From: Campylobacter sp. 19-13652
Lineage (GTDB): Bacteria > Campylobacterota > Campylobacteria > Campylobacterales > Campylobacteraceae
Direction of reading: 5' to 3'
DNA: 64,000 nt
NCBI RefSeq assembly: GCF_019702925.1
Contig: NZ_AP024713.1
Span: 62,001-126,000 of the forward strand
Shown: positions 27,224-36,409 of the stretch, piece by piece
Layout: each line of letters opens with the position of its first letter
How positions within the stretch are numbered: position 1 is the stretch's first letter
Program-made: the position numbers and the translations under genes
Notes under the pieces: model-generated
The model's database searches: none
What the model saw: the letters and a program-made list of their open reading frames with translations, nothing else
What the model was told of the DNA's origin: nothing

Positions 27224-28027
27224 ATGATAAAAGCAAAAAAGAAATTCGGCCAAAACTTTCTAAAAGATGAGAGTATAAAAGCCAAAATCATCCAAGCGAT
27301 CCCCCATAACGCAGACAATATCGTAGAAATTGGGGCTGGCTTAGGTGATTTAACGACCAGATTACTCGAGCTAAATGCTAGGGTAAAAAGCTATGAGATA
27401 GATGATGATCTAGTCCCCATTTTACGCGATAAATTTAAATCGCAAATACAAAGTGGGGAGTTTAGTCTAGTCCATTCTGACGCACTTTCGGCGTGGGATG
27501 ATGGGCTTAGTGATGAGCCGTATTTTCTGGTGGCAAACCTGCCTTATTACGTAGCTACAAAGATGATACTAAACGCCATAAAAGATCCACTTTGCAAGGG
27601 GCTTTTGGTGATGGTACAGCGCGAAGTAGCTGTGAAATTTAGTGCTAAAAGTGGCAGCAGCGAGTATAGCGCGCTTGCGGTGCTTGCTGATTTAGCCAGT
27701 AAGGCGAGGCTACTTTTTGACGTCGAGGCTGTAAGCTTTGATCCGCCACCAAAGGTAACATCATCAGTCATAGAGATAATAAAGCATAAAAGCTTAGTTG
27801 GGGACGTTTTTTCTAGCGATAAAGAATTTGTTATGTTTTGCGATTTTTTAAAGGCAGCATTTAGTGCGCCTAGAAAGGTGCTTGTCAAAAATCTCGCTAG
27901 CAAATTTAAAAAAGACGCCGTTTTAGAGGCGTTTAAAGAGCTTAAAATGGCAGAAAATATCCGTCCACACGAGTTAAATACCACCTTATATTTAGAAATT
28001 TTTAAAAAGGTGAATAATGGAAAATAA
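27224..28027 (+). CDS. rsmA: 16S rRNA (adenine1518/1519-N6,N6)-dimethyltransferase
   Basis: KsgA-type methylase of 267 aa that dimethylates two adenines near the 3' end of 16S rRNA. Motifs: KKFGQNFLKDE at the start, EIGAGLGDLT (SAM motif I), the catalytic NLPYYV and the family's FDPPPKVTSSVIEI. Length is typical. Its last 11 bases overlap the start of rnj, a pairing common in the Campylobacterota. Confidence 0.97.
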   Translation: MIKAKKKFGQNFLKDESIKAKIIQAIPHNADNIVEIGAGLGDLTTRLLELNARVKSYEIDDDLVPILRDKFKSQIQSGEFSLVHSDALSAWDDGLSDEPYFLVANLPYYVATKMILNAIKDPLCKGLLVMVQREVAVKFSAKSGSSEYSALAVLADLASKARLLFDVEAVSFDPPPKVTSSVIEIIKHKSLVGDVFSSDKEFVMFCDFLKAAFSAPRKVLVKNLASKFKKDAVLEAFKELKMAENIRPHELNTTLYLEIFKKVNNGK

Positions 28028-30035
28028 CGAAAAAAACGGCGAAGGACAATCGCGCAGTAGAAAAAGACGCTTTAAGCCAAAGCAAGAGTCTGAGAATATA
28101 AAGGCAGAACATAGCGAGACAGGAGCTAAAAAACCCCATAGAAAAAGAGGCACTCAGTCAAGAAATAGCCAAAAACCAACACAAAAATCTAGCGAAAATG
28201 CTGCTGTAACACCAGCTGAAGCTGATAAAAAAGCCAAAAAGAAAAGAGTGCGTAAAAATCTCCCAGCCAAGCTAAACGGCAACGAGCCGTGGCAGCAGGA
28301 CATCGCCGCTGCTATGCAGGCAAATAAAGCGGTGCACGAACTCCGCCTAGAGCCGCTAAAATACCTAAACTCAAGCGAGCATAAGCTGCGTATCATACCG
28401 CTTGGCGGGCTTGGCGAAATCGGCGGCAATATGACGATTTTTGAGACTGATACGAGTGCGATTATCGTCGATATTGGTATGAGCTTTCCTAGCGAAGGTA
28501 TGCACGGCGTGGATATACTCATACCTGACTTTGACTACGTCCGCCGCATAAAGGATAAAATCGCAGGTATCATCATCACCCACGCACACGAGGATCATAT
28601 CGGTGCGGTGCCGTATTTTTTCAAGGAGTTTAAATTCCCCATCTACGCCACGCCGCTGCCACTGGGTATGATAAATAATAAATTCGAAGAGCACGGACTA
28701 AAGCAAGAGCGAAGCCTTTTTCGCTCGGTTGAAAAGCGAAAGCCATATCTAATCGGCGATTTTGAAATAGAGTGGATACACATCACCCACTCTATCATCG
28801 ATAGCTCAGCCCTTGCCATTACCACAAAAGCTGGCACGATAATCCACACTGGAGACTTTAAAATCGATCACACGCCAATTGACGGCTATCCGACTGATTT
28901 AGGCAGGCTTGCGTATTACGGCGAGCGTGGGGTGCTGTGCTTGCTAAGCGACTCCACAAACAGCTACAAAGAGGGCATAACCAAAAGCGAAAGCAGCGTG
29001 GGTAAGACCTTTGATGCGATATTTTCAAAGGCCAAGGGCAGGGTGATAATGAGCACCTTTAGCTCAAACATTCACCGCGTCTATCAGGCTATCGACTGGG
29101 GGCTAAAATATGGCCGCAAAGTCTGCGTCATAGGCCGCAGTATGGAGCGAAATCTCTTTACCGCAATGGAGCTAGGATACATAAAGCTTGATAAAAAGAT
29201 ATTCATTGACGCAAACGAAGTGGGTAAATTTAAAGATAGCGAAGTGCTAATCGTAACAACAGGCAGTCAGGGCGAGACGATGAGCGCGCTTTATCGAATG
29301 GCAACAGATGAGCATAAATACATAAAAATCAAGCCAACTGATCAGATAATCATAAGCTCAAAAGCCATACCAGGTAATGAAAGCAGCGTCAGCACCGTGC
29401 TAAATTTTCTAATCAAATCAGGCGCAAGCGTGGCGTATCAGGACTTTTCTGAGATCCACGTCAGCGGACACGCCGCACAAGAAGAGCAAAAGCTAATGCT
29501 CCGCCTAATCAAGCCAAAATACTTCCTGCCAGTGCACGGCGAGTATAACCACATCGCAAAGCACAAAGACACCGCCATAGCCTGCGGCGTGGATGAGAGA
29601 AACATCTATCTAATGAGCGACGGCGACGTGGTTGAAGTGTGCCAGAAGTATATGAAGCGCGTAAAAACGATAAAAACAGGCAAGGTCTTTATCGATAATC
29701 AAATCAACAAGCAAATCGCAGACGACGTCGTCATCGACCGCCAAAACCTAGCTGAGGCTGGGGTGGTGATGATGATAGCGCAGATTGACAGCCACTCAGC
29801 ACGGCTCATACACAAGCCACGGGTGGTAAGCTACGGCGTCGTAGCAAAGCGAAATGACGCTGAGTTTAGCCGCGAGATGAGTGAGATTTTAAGCCAGTTT
29901 TTAGCTAATGCAAAGCCTGAGCTACTAAAAGACAGCCGAGTACTTGAAGGGCAAATCAGGCAGGTAATCCGCAAGCACATCTTTAGAAAGCTCAAAAAAT
30001 ACCCAACTATCGTGCCGATAATTTATTTGATGTGA
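28017..30035 (+). CDS. rnj: Ribonuclease J
   Basis: Metallo-beta-lactamase/beta-CASP RNase of 672 aa, both exo- and endonuclease, the main RNA decay enzyme in epsilonproteobacteria, where it partners with RhpA helicase. The first 110 residues are a Lys/Arg-rich extension, typical of Helicobacter and Campylobacter forms. Metal-site motif HAHEDHIGA, then GDFKIDHTP, the beta-CASP segments (VIMSTFSSNIHR, TTGSQGE), and VHGEYNH follow. Overlaps rsmA by 11 bp and ends at a good terminator. Confidence 0.96.
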   Translation: MENNEKNGEGQSRSRKRRFKPKQESENIKAEHSETGAKKPHRKRGTQSRNSQKPTQKSSENAAVTPAEADKKAKKKRVRKNLPAKLNGNEPWQQDIAAAMQANKAVHELRLEPLKYLNSSEHKLRIIPLGGLGEIGGNMTIFETDTSAIIVDIGMSFPSEGMHGVDILIPDFDYVRRIKDKIAGIIITHAHEDHIGAVPYFFKEFKFPIYATPLPLGMINNKFEEHGLKQERSLFRSVEKRKPYLIGDFEIEWIHITHSIIDSSALAITTKAGTIIHTGDFKIDHTPIDGYPTDLGRLAYYGERGVLCLLSDSTNSYKEGITKSESSVGKTFDAIFSKAKGRVIMSTFSSNIHRVYQAIDWGLKYGRKVCVIGRSMERNLFTAMELGYIKLDKKIFIDANEVGKFKDSEVLIVTTGSQGETMSALYRMATDEHKYIKIKPTDQIIISSKAIPGNESSVSTVLNFLIKSGASVAYQDFSEIHVSGHAAQEEQKLMLRLIKPKYFLPVHGEYNHIAKHKDTAIACGVDERNIYLMSDGDVVEVCQKYMKRVKTIKTGKVFIDNQINKQIADDVVIDRQNLAEAGVVMMIAQIDSHSARLIHKPRVVSYGVVAKRNDAEFSREMSEILSQFLANAKPELLKDSRVLEGQIRQVIRKHIFRKLKKYPTIVPIIYLM

Positions 30036-30043
30036 TTTAGCCT

Positions 30044-30062
30044 AAGCCCCTACGGGGGCTTT
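30044..30062 (+). terminator. Intrinsic terminator of rsmA-rnj
   Basis: Stem AAGCCCC/GGGGCTT with a 4-5-nt loop immediately after rnj, ending in a short T run. Confidence 0.7.
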
Positions 30063-30239
30063 AGTGGGCTGTGGCTTGCTAGCTAGCATGGCTTTACTCT
30101 TGGATAAATTTACCACTTTAAATTTGCATATCTTAAATATAAAATTAATTAAAAAAGTTAAAATTTATTTAATTTTAACTTTTAAAAGTGTATATTTAAT
30201 GGATACAAAAGGGGGATTTTATGCAAAACAAAAGGGAGA

Positions 30240-31565
30240 ATGTTTAAAATAGAGCAGAGTTTAATGGACGCAACCTTAAAAAATCAAATTCATCTTTTAA
30301 AAAAGTGTCTCGGTATAGCTAAATCACGCAAAAGCGAGATAAAAGAGTGCTTGCTCGCACTAGAAGCTAAGCAGGCTTTAGGGCTTGAGCTAGCTAGCGC
30401 TAATGCAAGCAATTACGCAAGCATTAAGGCTAAAAATACCTCAGAGCTAGAGACTATTAATAGCACTTTAAAGCAGCTTTTGCCTAAAGTCGAGTGGCAA
30501 CTTGAGCGATGCATAGCACAGCTTGCAAAAAGGGACGATAAGCTTGCTAAAGTCTATTTGTGCGCAAAAGATAAAATTTATAGTGATGTTTTTGGGGAGT
30601 TCGGCTACGAAGCTGAGAAAGAATTTCTATTTTCTCTTGTTAGCAAAGTGCTTGAAATTAGGACGATATTTTGCTTTCTTGCGGCTGTTTATCTGCCATA
30701 TTTTGTCTATGTTGCTTTTAAATTTTATATCGTACCTGAGTTAAATTTTGATTTGATTAAAGCACTTTTGGGTAGTGCTTTTGTTTTTATAAATACGTCA
30801 GTTTTTCTAGCCATGTTATTTGTCATTATCGGATTTTTGTATAAAGCCTTGTCGTTTTCTTTGCATAATACGATCTTAGTTTTTGGCTATTTTATTTTTT
30901 GTTTTTTATATTTTTTGGGTAGTTTAGTTTTGAGTATAAAAATATCTACTTTTACTTTGTTAATTACGCTTGCTTTCATACTTGCTTTGTTGGTTTTTTA
31001 TTTATGGAATAAATTTAAAATAAAAAGCTTTCATTTTGTGGCTAGTTGTTTATTCGTATTGGGGAGTGCCTGTTTTGTTTGGGTTATTTATATTTTTAGC
31101 TTTGATATACTAAAGCATACTTATGAAAATAGGGGCTATTTAAGCTTTATAGCGTTTTTATTAAGCCTAATGCCTTGTATTTTTTTATTTAATATTTATA
31201 GCATTAACGCCAAAATAATCTCTATGATAGCTTTTGGTTTAGTAATGGTTGCGGCTTTTTCTCCTTTTTCTGTTATTTTTGCTGGGGTTGGAGATTTTGA
31301 CTTAAATATGAGATTGCAAAACACAAAAACAGTGCAAGAAATTTTTAAAGATTTGCCAAAATGCAGCGATGAAAATGACACTAAGCCTTGCAAAATCGAT
31401 GAGAGTGAAAAAATTATACTTTTAAAAAATATTCAAATAATAATCCCTGACGCAAGGGGCTACTGGGTCAGCGTTAAGTCAAAAGACGGACACAAAAAGC
31501 CATTTTTGATTAATTCAAATTTAATCTACGACACTAATTTTCAAGCCATAAAAGACGATAGATGA
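30240..31565 (+). CDS. Polytopic membrane protein with N-terminal coiled coil, unknown function
   Basis: Protein of 441 aa. Residues 1-130 are helical and charged with a heptad-like pattern. From about 135 to 345 there are about eight hydrophobic segments in a row (for example LAMLFVIIGFLYKAL and FTLLITLAFILALLVFYL). The last 90 residues are soluble, with Cys378 and Cys386 flanking an acidic stretch, and end in IPDARGYWVSVKSKDGHKK. I recognise no family. GGGAG precedes the ATG. Its stop overlaps the pabB start (ATGA), so it is translated with the folate genes, though nothing suggests a folate role. AT-richer than its neighbours. Confidence 0.75.
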   Translation: MFKIEQSLMDATLKNQIHLLKKCLGIAKSRKSEIKECLLALEAKQALGLELASANASNYASIKAKNTSELETINSTLKQLLPKVEWQLERCIAQLAKRDDKLAKVYLCAKDKIYSDVFGEFGYEAEKEFLFSLVSKVLEIRTIFCFLAAVYLPYFVYVAFKFYIVPELNFDLIKALLGSAFVFINTSVFLAMLFVIIGFLYKALSFSLHNTILVFGYFIFCFLYFLGSLVLSIKISTFTLLITLAFILALLVFYLWNKFKIKSFHFVASCLFVLGSACFVWVIYIFSFDILKHTYENRGYLSFIAFLLSLMPCIFLFNIYSINAKIISMIAFGLVMVAAFSPFSVIFAGVGDFDLNMRLQNTKTVQEIFKDLPKCSDENDTKPCKIDESEKIILLKNIQIIIPDARGYWVSVKSKDGHKKPFLINSNLIYDTNFQAIKDDR

Positions 31566-32518
31566 CGCATAGCCTAATCGCTCAGCTAAACGCATATTCG
31601 CGCGCAAAAGTCCCATTTGTGGCGCTTATTGGCTATGATGATGAGTGCCATTTAGCCTGCCCTTTAAGCGAAGCTAGAGCAAACGGGCTTAGCTTTAAGC
31701 TTAGTAGCGATAAAAGTACCGTGCAGAGTACAGACGCCGTCCAGCTAGACCCATTGTATCCGCCGTTTTGGCTATACGAACAGGCATTTTGGCGCGCTAG
31801 AGAGTATTTTAAAAGTGGCGATGCGTATCTTTTAAATTTATGCTTTAAAACAAGGCTTGGCTTAAAGCTTGGTTTAGACGAGATTTACGTGCGCTCAAAT
31901 GCTCCTTTAGTGCTAAAGTTTAAAGATGAGTTTGTCTGCTTTAGTCCAGAGAGTTTTATTAGTATTACTGGAGATAAAATCAGTACCACGCCTATGAAAG
32001 GCACTATCGACGCTAGCTTGCCTGATGCGGCACAGACCTTGTTAGCGGATAAAAAGGAGTTTAGTGAGCAGGCTATGATGGTTGATCTTATGCGAAATGA
32101 CCTCTCAATCGTGGCAAACGACGTCCATGTCGAGCGTTTTCGCTTTGTCCAAAGTGTGCGTACAAACCACGGCGAGCTACTACAGACTAGCTCAGAAATT
32201 TCTGGCACCTTAAAGCCCCACTATGCGCAAAATTATGGCGATTTATTTGCCGCTTTGCTACCAGCTGGCTCGATTACTGGCACGCCAAAGCCTAGGGTGC
32301 GTGAGATTATAGCTGAGCTTGAGAGCGAGCGCAGGGGTTATTTTAGCGGTGTTTTTGTGCTTTATGACGGTGAGTGTTTGCGTAGCTGGGTGCTTATACG
32401 ATTTATCGGCAAGGATGCGCAGGGGCTTTATTTTCACAGCGGTGGTGGACTTACGTTTGAAAGTGGGCTAAATGCCGAATATGACGAGCTTTGCAAGAAG
32501 GTCTACCTTGCTTTTTGA
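31562..32518 (+). CDS. pabB: Aminodeoxychorismate synthase component I
   Basis: Chorismate-binding enzyme of 318 aa that makes 4-amino-4-deoxychorismate for p-aminobenzoate and folate. Motifs: STTPMKGTIDA (the Lys-containing loop that separates PabB-like from TrpE-like PIAGT), QAMMVDLMRNDLSIVA, PAGSITGTPKPRVREII and YFSGVFVL. It is the short form without the N-terminal TrpE/PabB subdomain seen in longer enzymes. Overlaps the upstream membrane protein by four bases and the downstream lyase gene by about eleven. Confidence 0.9.
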   Translation: MTHSLIAQLNAYSRAKVPFVALIGYDDECHLACPLSEARANGLSFKLSSDKSTVQSTDAVQLDPLYPPFWLYEQAFWRAREYFKSGDAYLLNLCFKTRLGLKLGLDEIYVRSNAPLVLKFKDEFVCFSPESFISITGDKISTTPMKGTIDASLPDAAQTLLADKKEFSEQAMMVDLMRNDLSIVANDVHVERFRFVQSVRTNHGELLQTSSEISGTLKPHYAQNYGDLFAALLPAGSITGTPKPRVREIIAELESERRGYFSGVFVLYDGECLRSWVLIRFIGKDAQGLYFHSGGGLTFESGLNAEYDELCKKVYLAF

Positions 32519-33092
32519 GACGATTTGCATTCGTGCTGCGCAGCCGCAAAATCTTGCCTTTCATCTAATTAGAATGAGAAAAAGTGTGGGCGAGATTAAA
32601 TTTAATCCGCTTAAAGTTTTAAATCTCGCAATCAGCCAAAGCACGCACCAAGCTGCACTACAAAGAGCAAAGCTAATCTACACAGTAAACGGCGAGCTAG
32701 TAAGTTGCGAGCTAAGCCCCTACAAGCCGAGGCAAATAGCGAGCATTAGGCTTATTAACAGCGACATAGACTACTCAAAAAAGTGGCTAGATAGAAGCGA
32801 GATTGACGCACTTTTTGCGCTAAAAGGGCGATGTGATGAGGTGCTTGTAGTAAAAGATGGACTAATAAGTGACACGAGTATCGCAAACGTAGCCGTGCTA
32901 ATAGGCGGTAAGTGGCTAACGCCCAAAACCCCACTTTTACGGGGTACTTGCAGAGATAGGCTTGTGGGGCAGAGGCTAATAAAGCCAGCCAACATAGACG
33001 TAAAAAGCCTTCTAGAAGCTAGAGGTTTTGCAGTGCTAAATGCAATGACTGGATTTAGGCAGCTTGAGGGTGTTAGTTTTGAGCTTTTCTGA
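32508..33092 (+). CDS. pabC: Aminodeoxychorismate lyase-like PLP enzyme
   Basis: Fold-type IV PLP enzyme of about 194 aa that would release pyruvate from aminodeoxychorismate to give p-aminobenzoate. Family signs: LFETICI near the start, HLIRMRKS, then the cofactor-side DEVLVVKDGLISDTSIANV and TPLLRGTCRD. A TTG start at 32508 with AAGAAGG upstream fits the conserved N-terminus; an ATG further upstream (32472) would add 12 residues of pabB overlap. Shorter than E. coli PabC (269 aa). Positioned directly after pabB, which supports the assignment. Confidence 0.8.
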   Translation: MLFETICIRAAQPQNLAFHLIRMRKSVGEIKFNPLKVLNLAISQSTHQAALQRAKLIYTVNGELVSCELSPYKPRQIASIRLINSDIDYSKKWLDRSEIDALFALKGRCDEVLVVKDGLISDTSIANVAVLIGGKWLTPKTPLLRGTCRDRLVGQRLIKPANIDVKSLLEARGFAVLNAMTGFRQLEGVSFELF

Positions 33093-33230
33093 TTTTTAAA
33101 TTTAAATTTAAAGTTTAAGAATAGGATAAAAAATTTTAAAATTTATAATAAAATTACCTTTTATTAATAAAATTCTATTAAAATCTATACGAAATTATAA
33201 ATTTTTATAGCATTAATAAAAGGAGTAATT

Positions 33231-35951
33231 ATGCCAATTAATGAAACAAATAGCATGAATAATAATGCAAGTTTTTTTAATACTGATTCTCTGGCGTTAA
33301 TAAGCTCTATTAAATCGGCTTTAGTAAATCATCCAGATGGTGGTTATTGGCTAAGCGAATCAAACGGGTCTAGTGTACTAATAAGCGATACAGAAATAGG
33401 GACAAATTTTATAAAATTTAATCAATTTGTACAAAACCACAAAGCAAGTGGCGCTAAGGATTTTGTTTATGTTATAAAGGCAAAAGATAGTGTCAAGCTT
33501 TTAAGTTTTGGCGTAGATGATACTTTGGGTATAGATAACCCAAATAGTCTCGATAGCGTAAGCTTAAATTCTGATATAGATGACATAAGTATAAATTCTA
33601 TTCTTAGTGATGCTATAGCAGGGCTTGATGACGATGGTATTTCATTGTCAAATTCTACTGATTCTAATACAAGGGAATTTTCTCAATTATTAGATGATGA
33701 AGGTTATATATTTCATCTACAAAGTGATGATGAGGGCATAAGTTTAAAAACTGTTCTAGCAAAGTACAAAATAGCAGAGTTTGGCTCTAGTTTAATCGGC
33801 ATAGCCAGACATATAGCGGCGGCTGCTATGAGTGATGTTAGTACCGATGAGGGCAAAGCAAATGCCGCAAGCGCTGGCATAGCCACGATAGCCTCGGCTA
33901 CTGACACTACTACAGCTGCGTTAAATGTAAGCGGTGTAACAGGTAATGGCGTTATAGCTCTGGGCTCTGTTAGTGGTGTGCTAAATGCGATCAGCAACTT
34001 TATCCACATAGGTGTGGTTGCTGCAAATTTTAAAAACTTAGGCTACAAAGAGCAAATAGCAGCTGGGATTGAGCTAGGCATGAAAGTAGCTGGGTCTTTA
34101 AGTATGGCGACATCGGCTGTATCAGGGGCGATTCTAAGTGCAAATCACATAGCAAGCTCTCTGCCAGGATTTGGTGCGGCTGCAGCTAGCCTTAGTCTTG
34201 CTATTAGCCCTATAGCCATACTAGGTATATTAAATCAAAGCGACAGGACAAAGGCAATATCTGAGCTTGGCGATACTATGAAAAGAGCTGGCTATGAAGG
34301 CGATAGCTTGCTAGCAGAGCTTTTAAAAGATAAGCTTGCTTTTGATGCTAGTATGACTGGCATAAGCATGGGTGTAGGTGTGGCTAGTGCTGCTGTATCG
34401 GCTGCTGCGGCTGCTAGCGTAGTAGGTGCACCTATAGCTGCTGTAACTGGAGTGGCAAGTGGTGTGATACTAGGTATTTTAGAGGCGACTAAGCAGCCTA
34501 TTTTAGAGGGTATAGCAGCAAAGTATAGAGCTAAAATAGATGATTTAGGCGGAGCGCAAAAGCTATTTGAGAAAGGACTTGAGGCAAATTTCAGGCTAGA
34601 TTTAGCTTCTAAAACTGAGCTTTTAAAAGAGCTTCAAAAGAGTTTTGGCGCCGATTATGTCGTGGCTGCTGGAGGGGTAAAAGCTAGCGATACCATGATA
34701 GAACTAGCTGCCATAACGCAAAATACGCACAAACTCCAAACCGCAGCAAATTTAGCTTCCATGGTAAAAAGTGGCAACGAGGTAGAGAGTAATGATGAAA
34801 TAAAAAAGAAGCTAGTCATCGACGGCGAAAAAGGCAGCCTTCAAATTTCAAGCAATAGCGGTGAAAAAGCCCTAGTAACCTTTACTACGCCGCTTTTTGC
34901 ACCAGGTGTGGAGCAAAATCAAAGAAGCCAAACTGGCAAGAATGACTACTATACAAAGCTCGTGCTAAAAGCGCCACGAGAGGGCTATACTATAAAAGGT
35001 GGCGATGGCGATGAGACGTTTAGGCTAGATGATAAATACGCAAGCGTTATCATAGATGAAGCTACTGGGAATCTCAAAAACCTGCGCCTAAATATAGACG
35101 GTGGCGATGGCGATGATAAGCTGATGGCAAACTCTGGCTTTAATAACTTTGACGGTGGGGCTGGTAGCGACGCAGCTATTTATTCAGGCGAGAACATATC
35201 AAAAATTTGGCTTTATACAAATGATGATGGAAGCTACATTGTATCAAAGGCAATAAAAGACGCCGACGTGGCTCATGAAGAGATAAAAACAAAGCATGTA
35301 AGCTACGGTAAGAGAACAGAAGCCGTGGAGTATCGTGACTTTAGCATAAAGCAGGCTAGCTTTATAGCCACAGATGAGCTAAAAAATGTCGAAATAGTCG
35401 TAGGAAGCAAGGGTGATGACCAGATGAAAGGTGGCGCAGGAAATGACTTCTTTATTGGCGGTGACGGCAATGACAAGCTTTATGGCGGAGCCGGAAATGA
35501 TGTGCTAAGCGGCGGAGCTGGAGACGACGTGCTTTATGGTGGTGATGGCGATGACGTGTTAATAGGCGGAAGTGGTAAAAACTACCTAAATGGCGGAGAC
35601 GGTAATGATGTATACATCATAAACGCTGGGGGTATAAATTTAATCAAAGACAGTGGTGGCGATGACACTATAATAATAAGCGGCGTAAATAGTAACTTTA
35701 CGGTAAGTGCTTCTGGTGAAAAGACTATGATAGTTTTTGAGGACGGCAGCTTTACTATGACTAGCAAAAACACTAAAGTCCTAGCCTCGCTCTCAAGCGA
35801 TATATCAAACGAGACTGCACTAGATGTAAGCTCGTATGGGACATATCTAAAAACGGACGACGGTATAAGCCTGTCTAAAAGTGCGGATATGGGTGCTATT
35901 AGCTTTGCTGGTATTAACCTATCTAGTAGCGATAGCGATTGGCTAGGCTAA
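33231..35951 (+). CDS. RTX pore-forming-toxin-like protein (HlyA family), orphan
   Basis: Protein of 906 aa without Sec signal, as expected for type I secretion. Residues about 190-420 are long Ala/Gly/Ser-rich hydrophobic stretches like the RTX cytolysin pore region. Then comes an HlyA-like middle part with VTFTTPLFAPGVE, QTGKNDYYTKLVLK and VSYGKRTEAVEYRDF, the last resembling the second HlyA acylation site. From about 725 are seven good nonapeptide repeats of the GGxGxDxLx type, with four weaker ones before. No hlyC, hlyB or hlyD gene is in the window, so export genes must lie elsewhere. AAAGGAG precedes the ATG. Confidence 0.85.
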   Translation: MPINETNSMNNNASFFNTDSLALISSIKSALVNHPDGGYWLSESNGSSVLISDTEIGTNFIKFNQFVQNHKASGAKDFVYVIKAKDSVKLLSFGVDDTLGIDNPNSLDSVSLNSDIDDISINSILSDAIAGLDDDGISLSNSTDSNTREFSQLLDDEGYIFHLQSDDEGISLKTVLAKYKIAEFGSSLIGIARHIAAAAMSDVSTDEGKANAASAGIATIASATDTTTAALNVSGVTGNGVIALGSVSGVLNAISNFIHIGVVAANFKNLGYKEQIAAGIELGMKVAGSLSMATSAVSGAILSANHIASSLPGFGAAAASLSLAISPIAILGILNQSDRTKAISELGDTMKRAGYEGDSLLAELLKDKLAFDASMTGISMGVGVASAAVSAAAAASVVGAPIAAVTGVASGVILGILEATKQPILEGIAAKYRAKIDDLGGAQKLFEKGLEANFRLDLASKTELLKELQKSFGADYVVAAGGVKASDTMIELAAITQNTHKLQTAANLASMVKSGNEVESNDEIKKKLVIDGEKGSLQISSNSGEKALVTFTTPLFAPGVEQNQRSQTGKNDYYTKLVLKAPREGYTIKGGDGDETFRLDDKYASVIIDEATGNLKNLRLNIDGGDGDDKLMANSGFNNFDGGAGSDAAIYSGENISKIWLYTNDDGSYIVSKAIKDADVAHEEIKTKHVSYGKRTEAVEYRDFSIKQASFIATDELKNVEIVVGSKGDDQMKGGAGNDFFIGGDGNDKLYGGAGNDVLSGGAGDDVLYGGDGDDVLIGGSGKNYLNGGDGNDVYIINAGGINLIKDSGGDDTIIISGVNSNFTVSASGEKTMIVFEDGSFTMTSKNTKVLASLSSDISNETALDVSSYGTYLKTDDGISLSKSADMGAISFAGINLSSSDSDWLG

Positions 35952-36409
35952 GGGCTATAAATTTATTCATTTTTACTCCAAAGCCCCAAATTTTGGGGCT
36001 TTTAAAATTTAAATATCCACTGAAAAATTAAACACTATAGACCTCTTAAACGTAGAAATTAATTTGATAAAAATAAATTTAAATAACATTAATATCTTAC
36101 ACTTTTAAGAAACACGAGCAAGCTTTTGGAAACTGGGTGCTAGTAAATTTGTCAAAAGTAATGCGAGTTATGGTGTTAAAAATAAAAGAGACGGTTTATA
36201 GATTAACCTCTATCTCTTGACACATATATAGAAGTTAAATAACAAAAGAAGGCTAGCTTTGCAATGTTGAGTTGTTTTACCATCAAAATAAATTCTAAAA
36301 CCTTATGAAATGAGTGCAAATAAAAAAAACAAATAAAGGCAATACCATTTCACAAAAAGAGCTTAAAAGCAAACTTATGCTACACTTGCGTTAAATTTAA
36401 GGAAAAGAC
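35952..36409. other. Intergenic region after the RTX gene
   Basis: A strong terminator stands at 35981-36003. The rest is AT-rich DNA with no gene I can support. Confidence 0.5.
35981..36003 (+). terminator. Intrinsic terminator of the RTX gene
   Basis: Stem AAGCCCC/GGGGCTT around an AAATTTT loop, followed by TTT. Confidence 0.75.

Noticed and set aside
30064..30252. 62-aa frame after the rnj terminator
   Set aside because: Begins in the terminator, low-complexity AT-rich sequence, overlaps the start of the membrane protein gene.
36300..36409. Possible tRNA or small RNA before kdsD
   Set aside because: No cloverleaf or clear promoter-terminator pair could be drawn.
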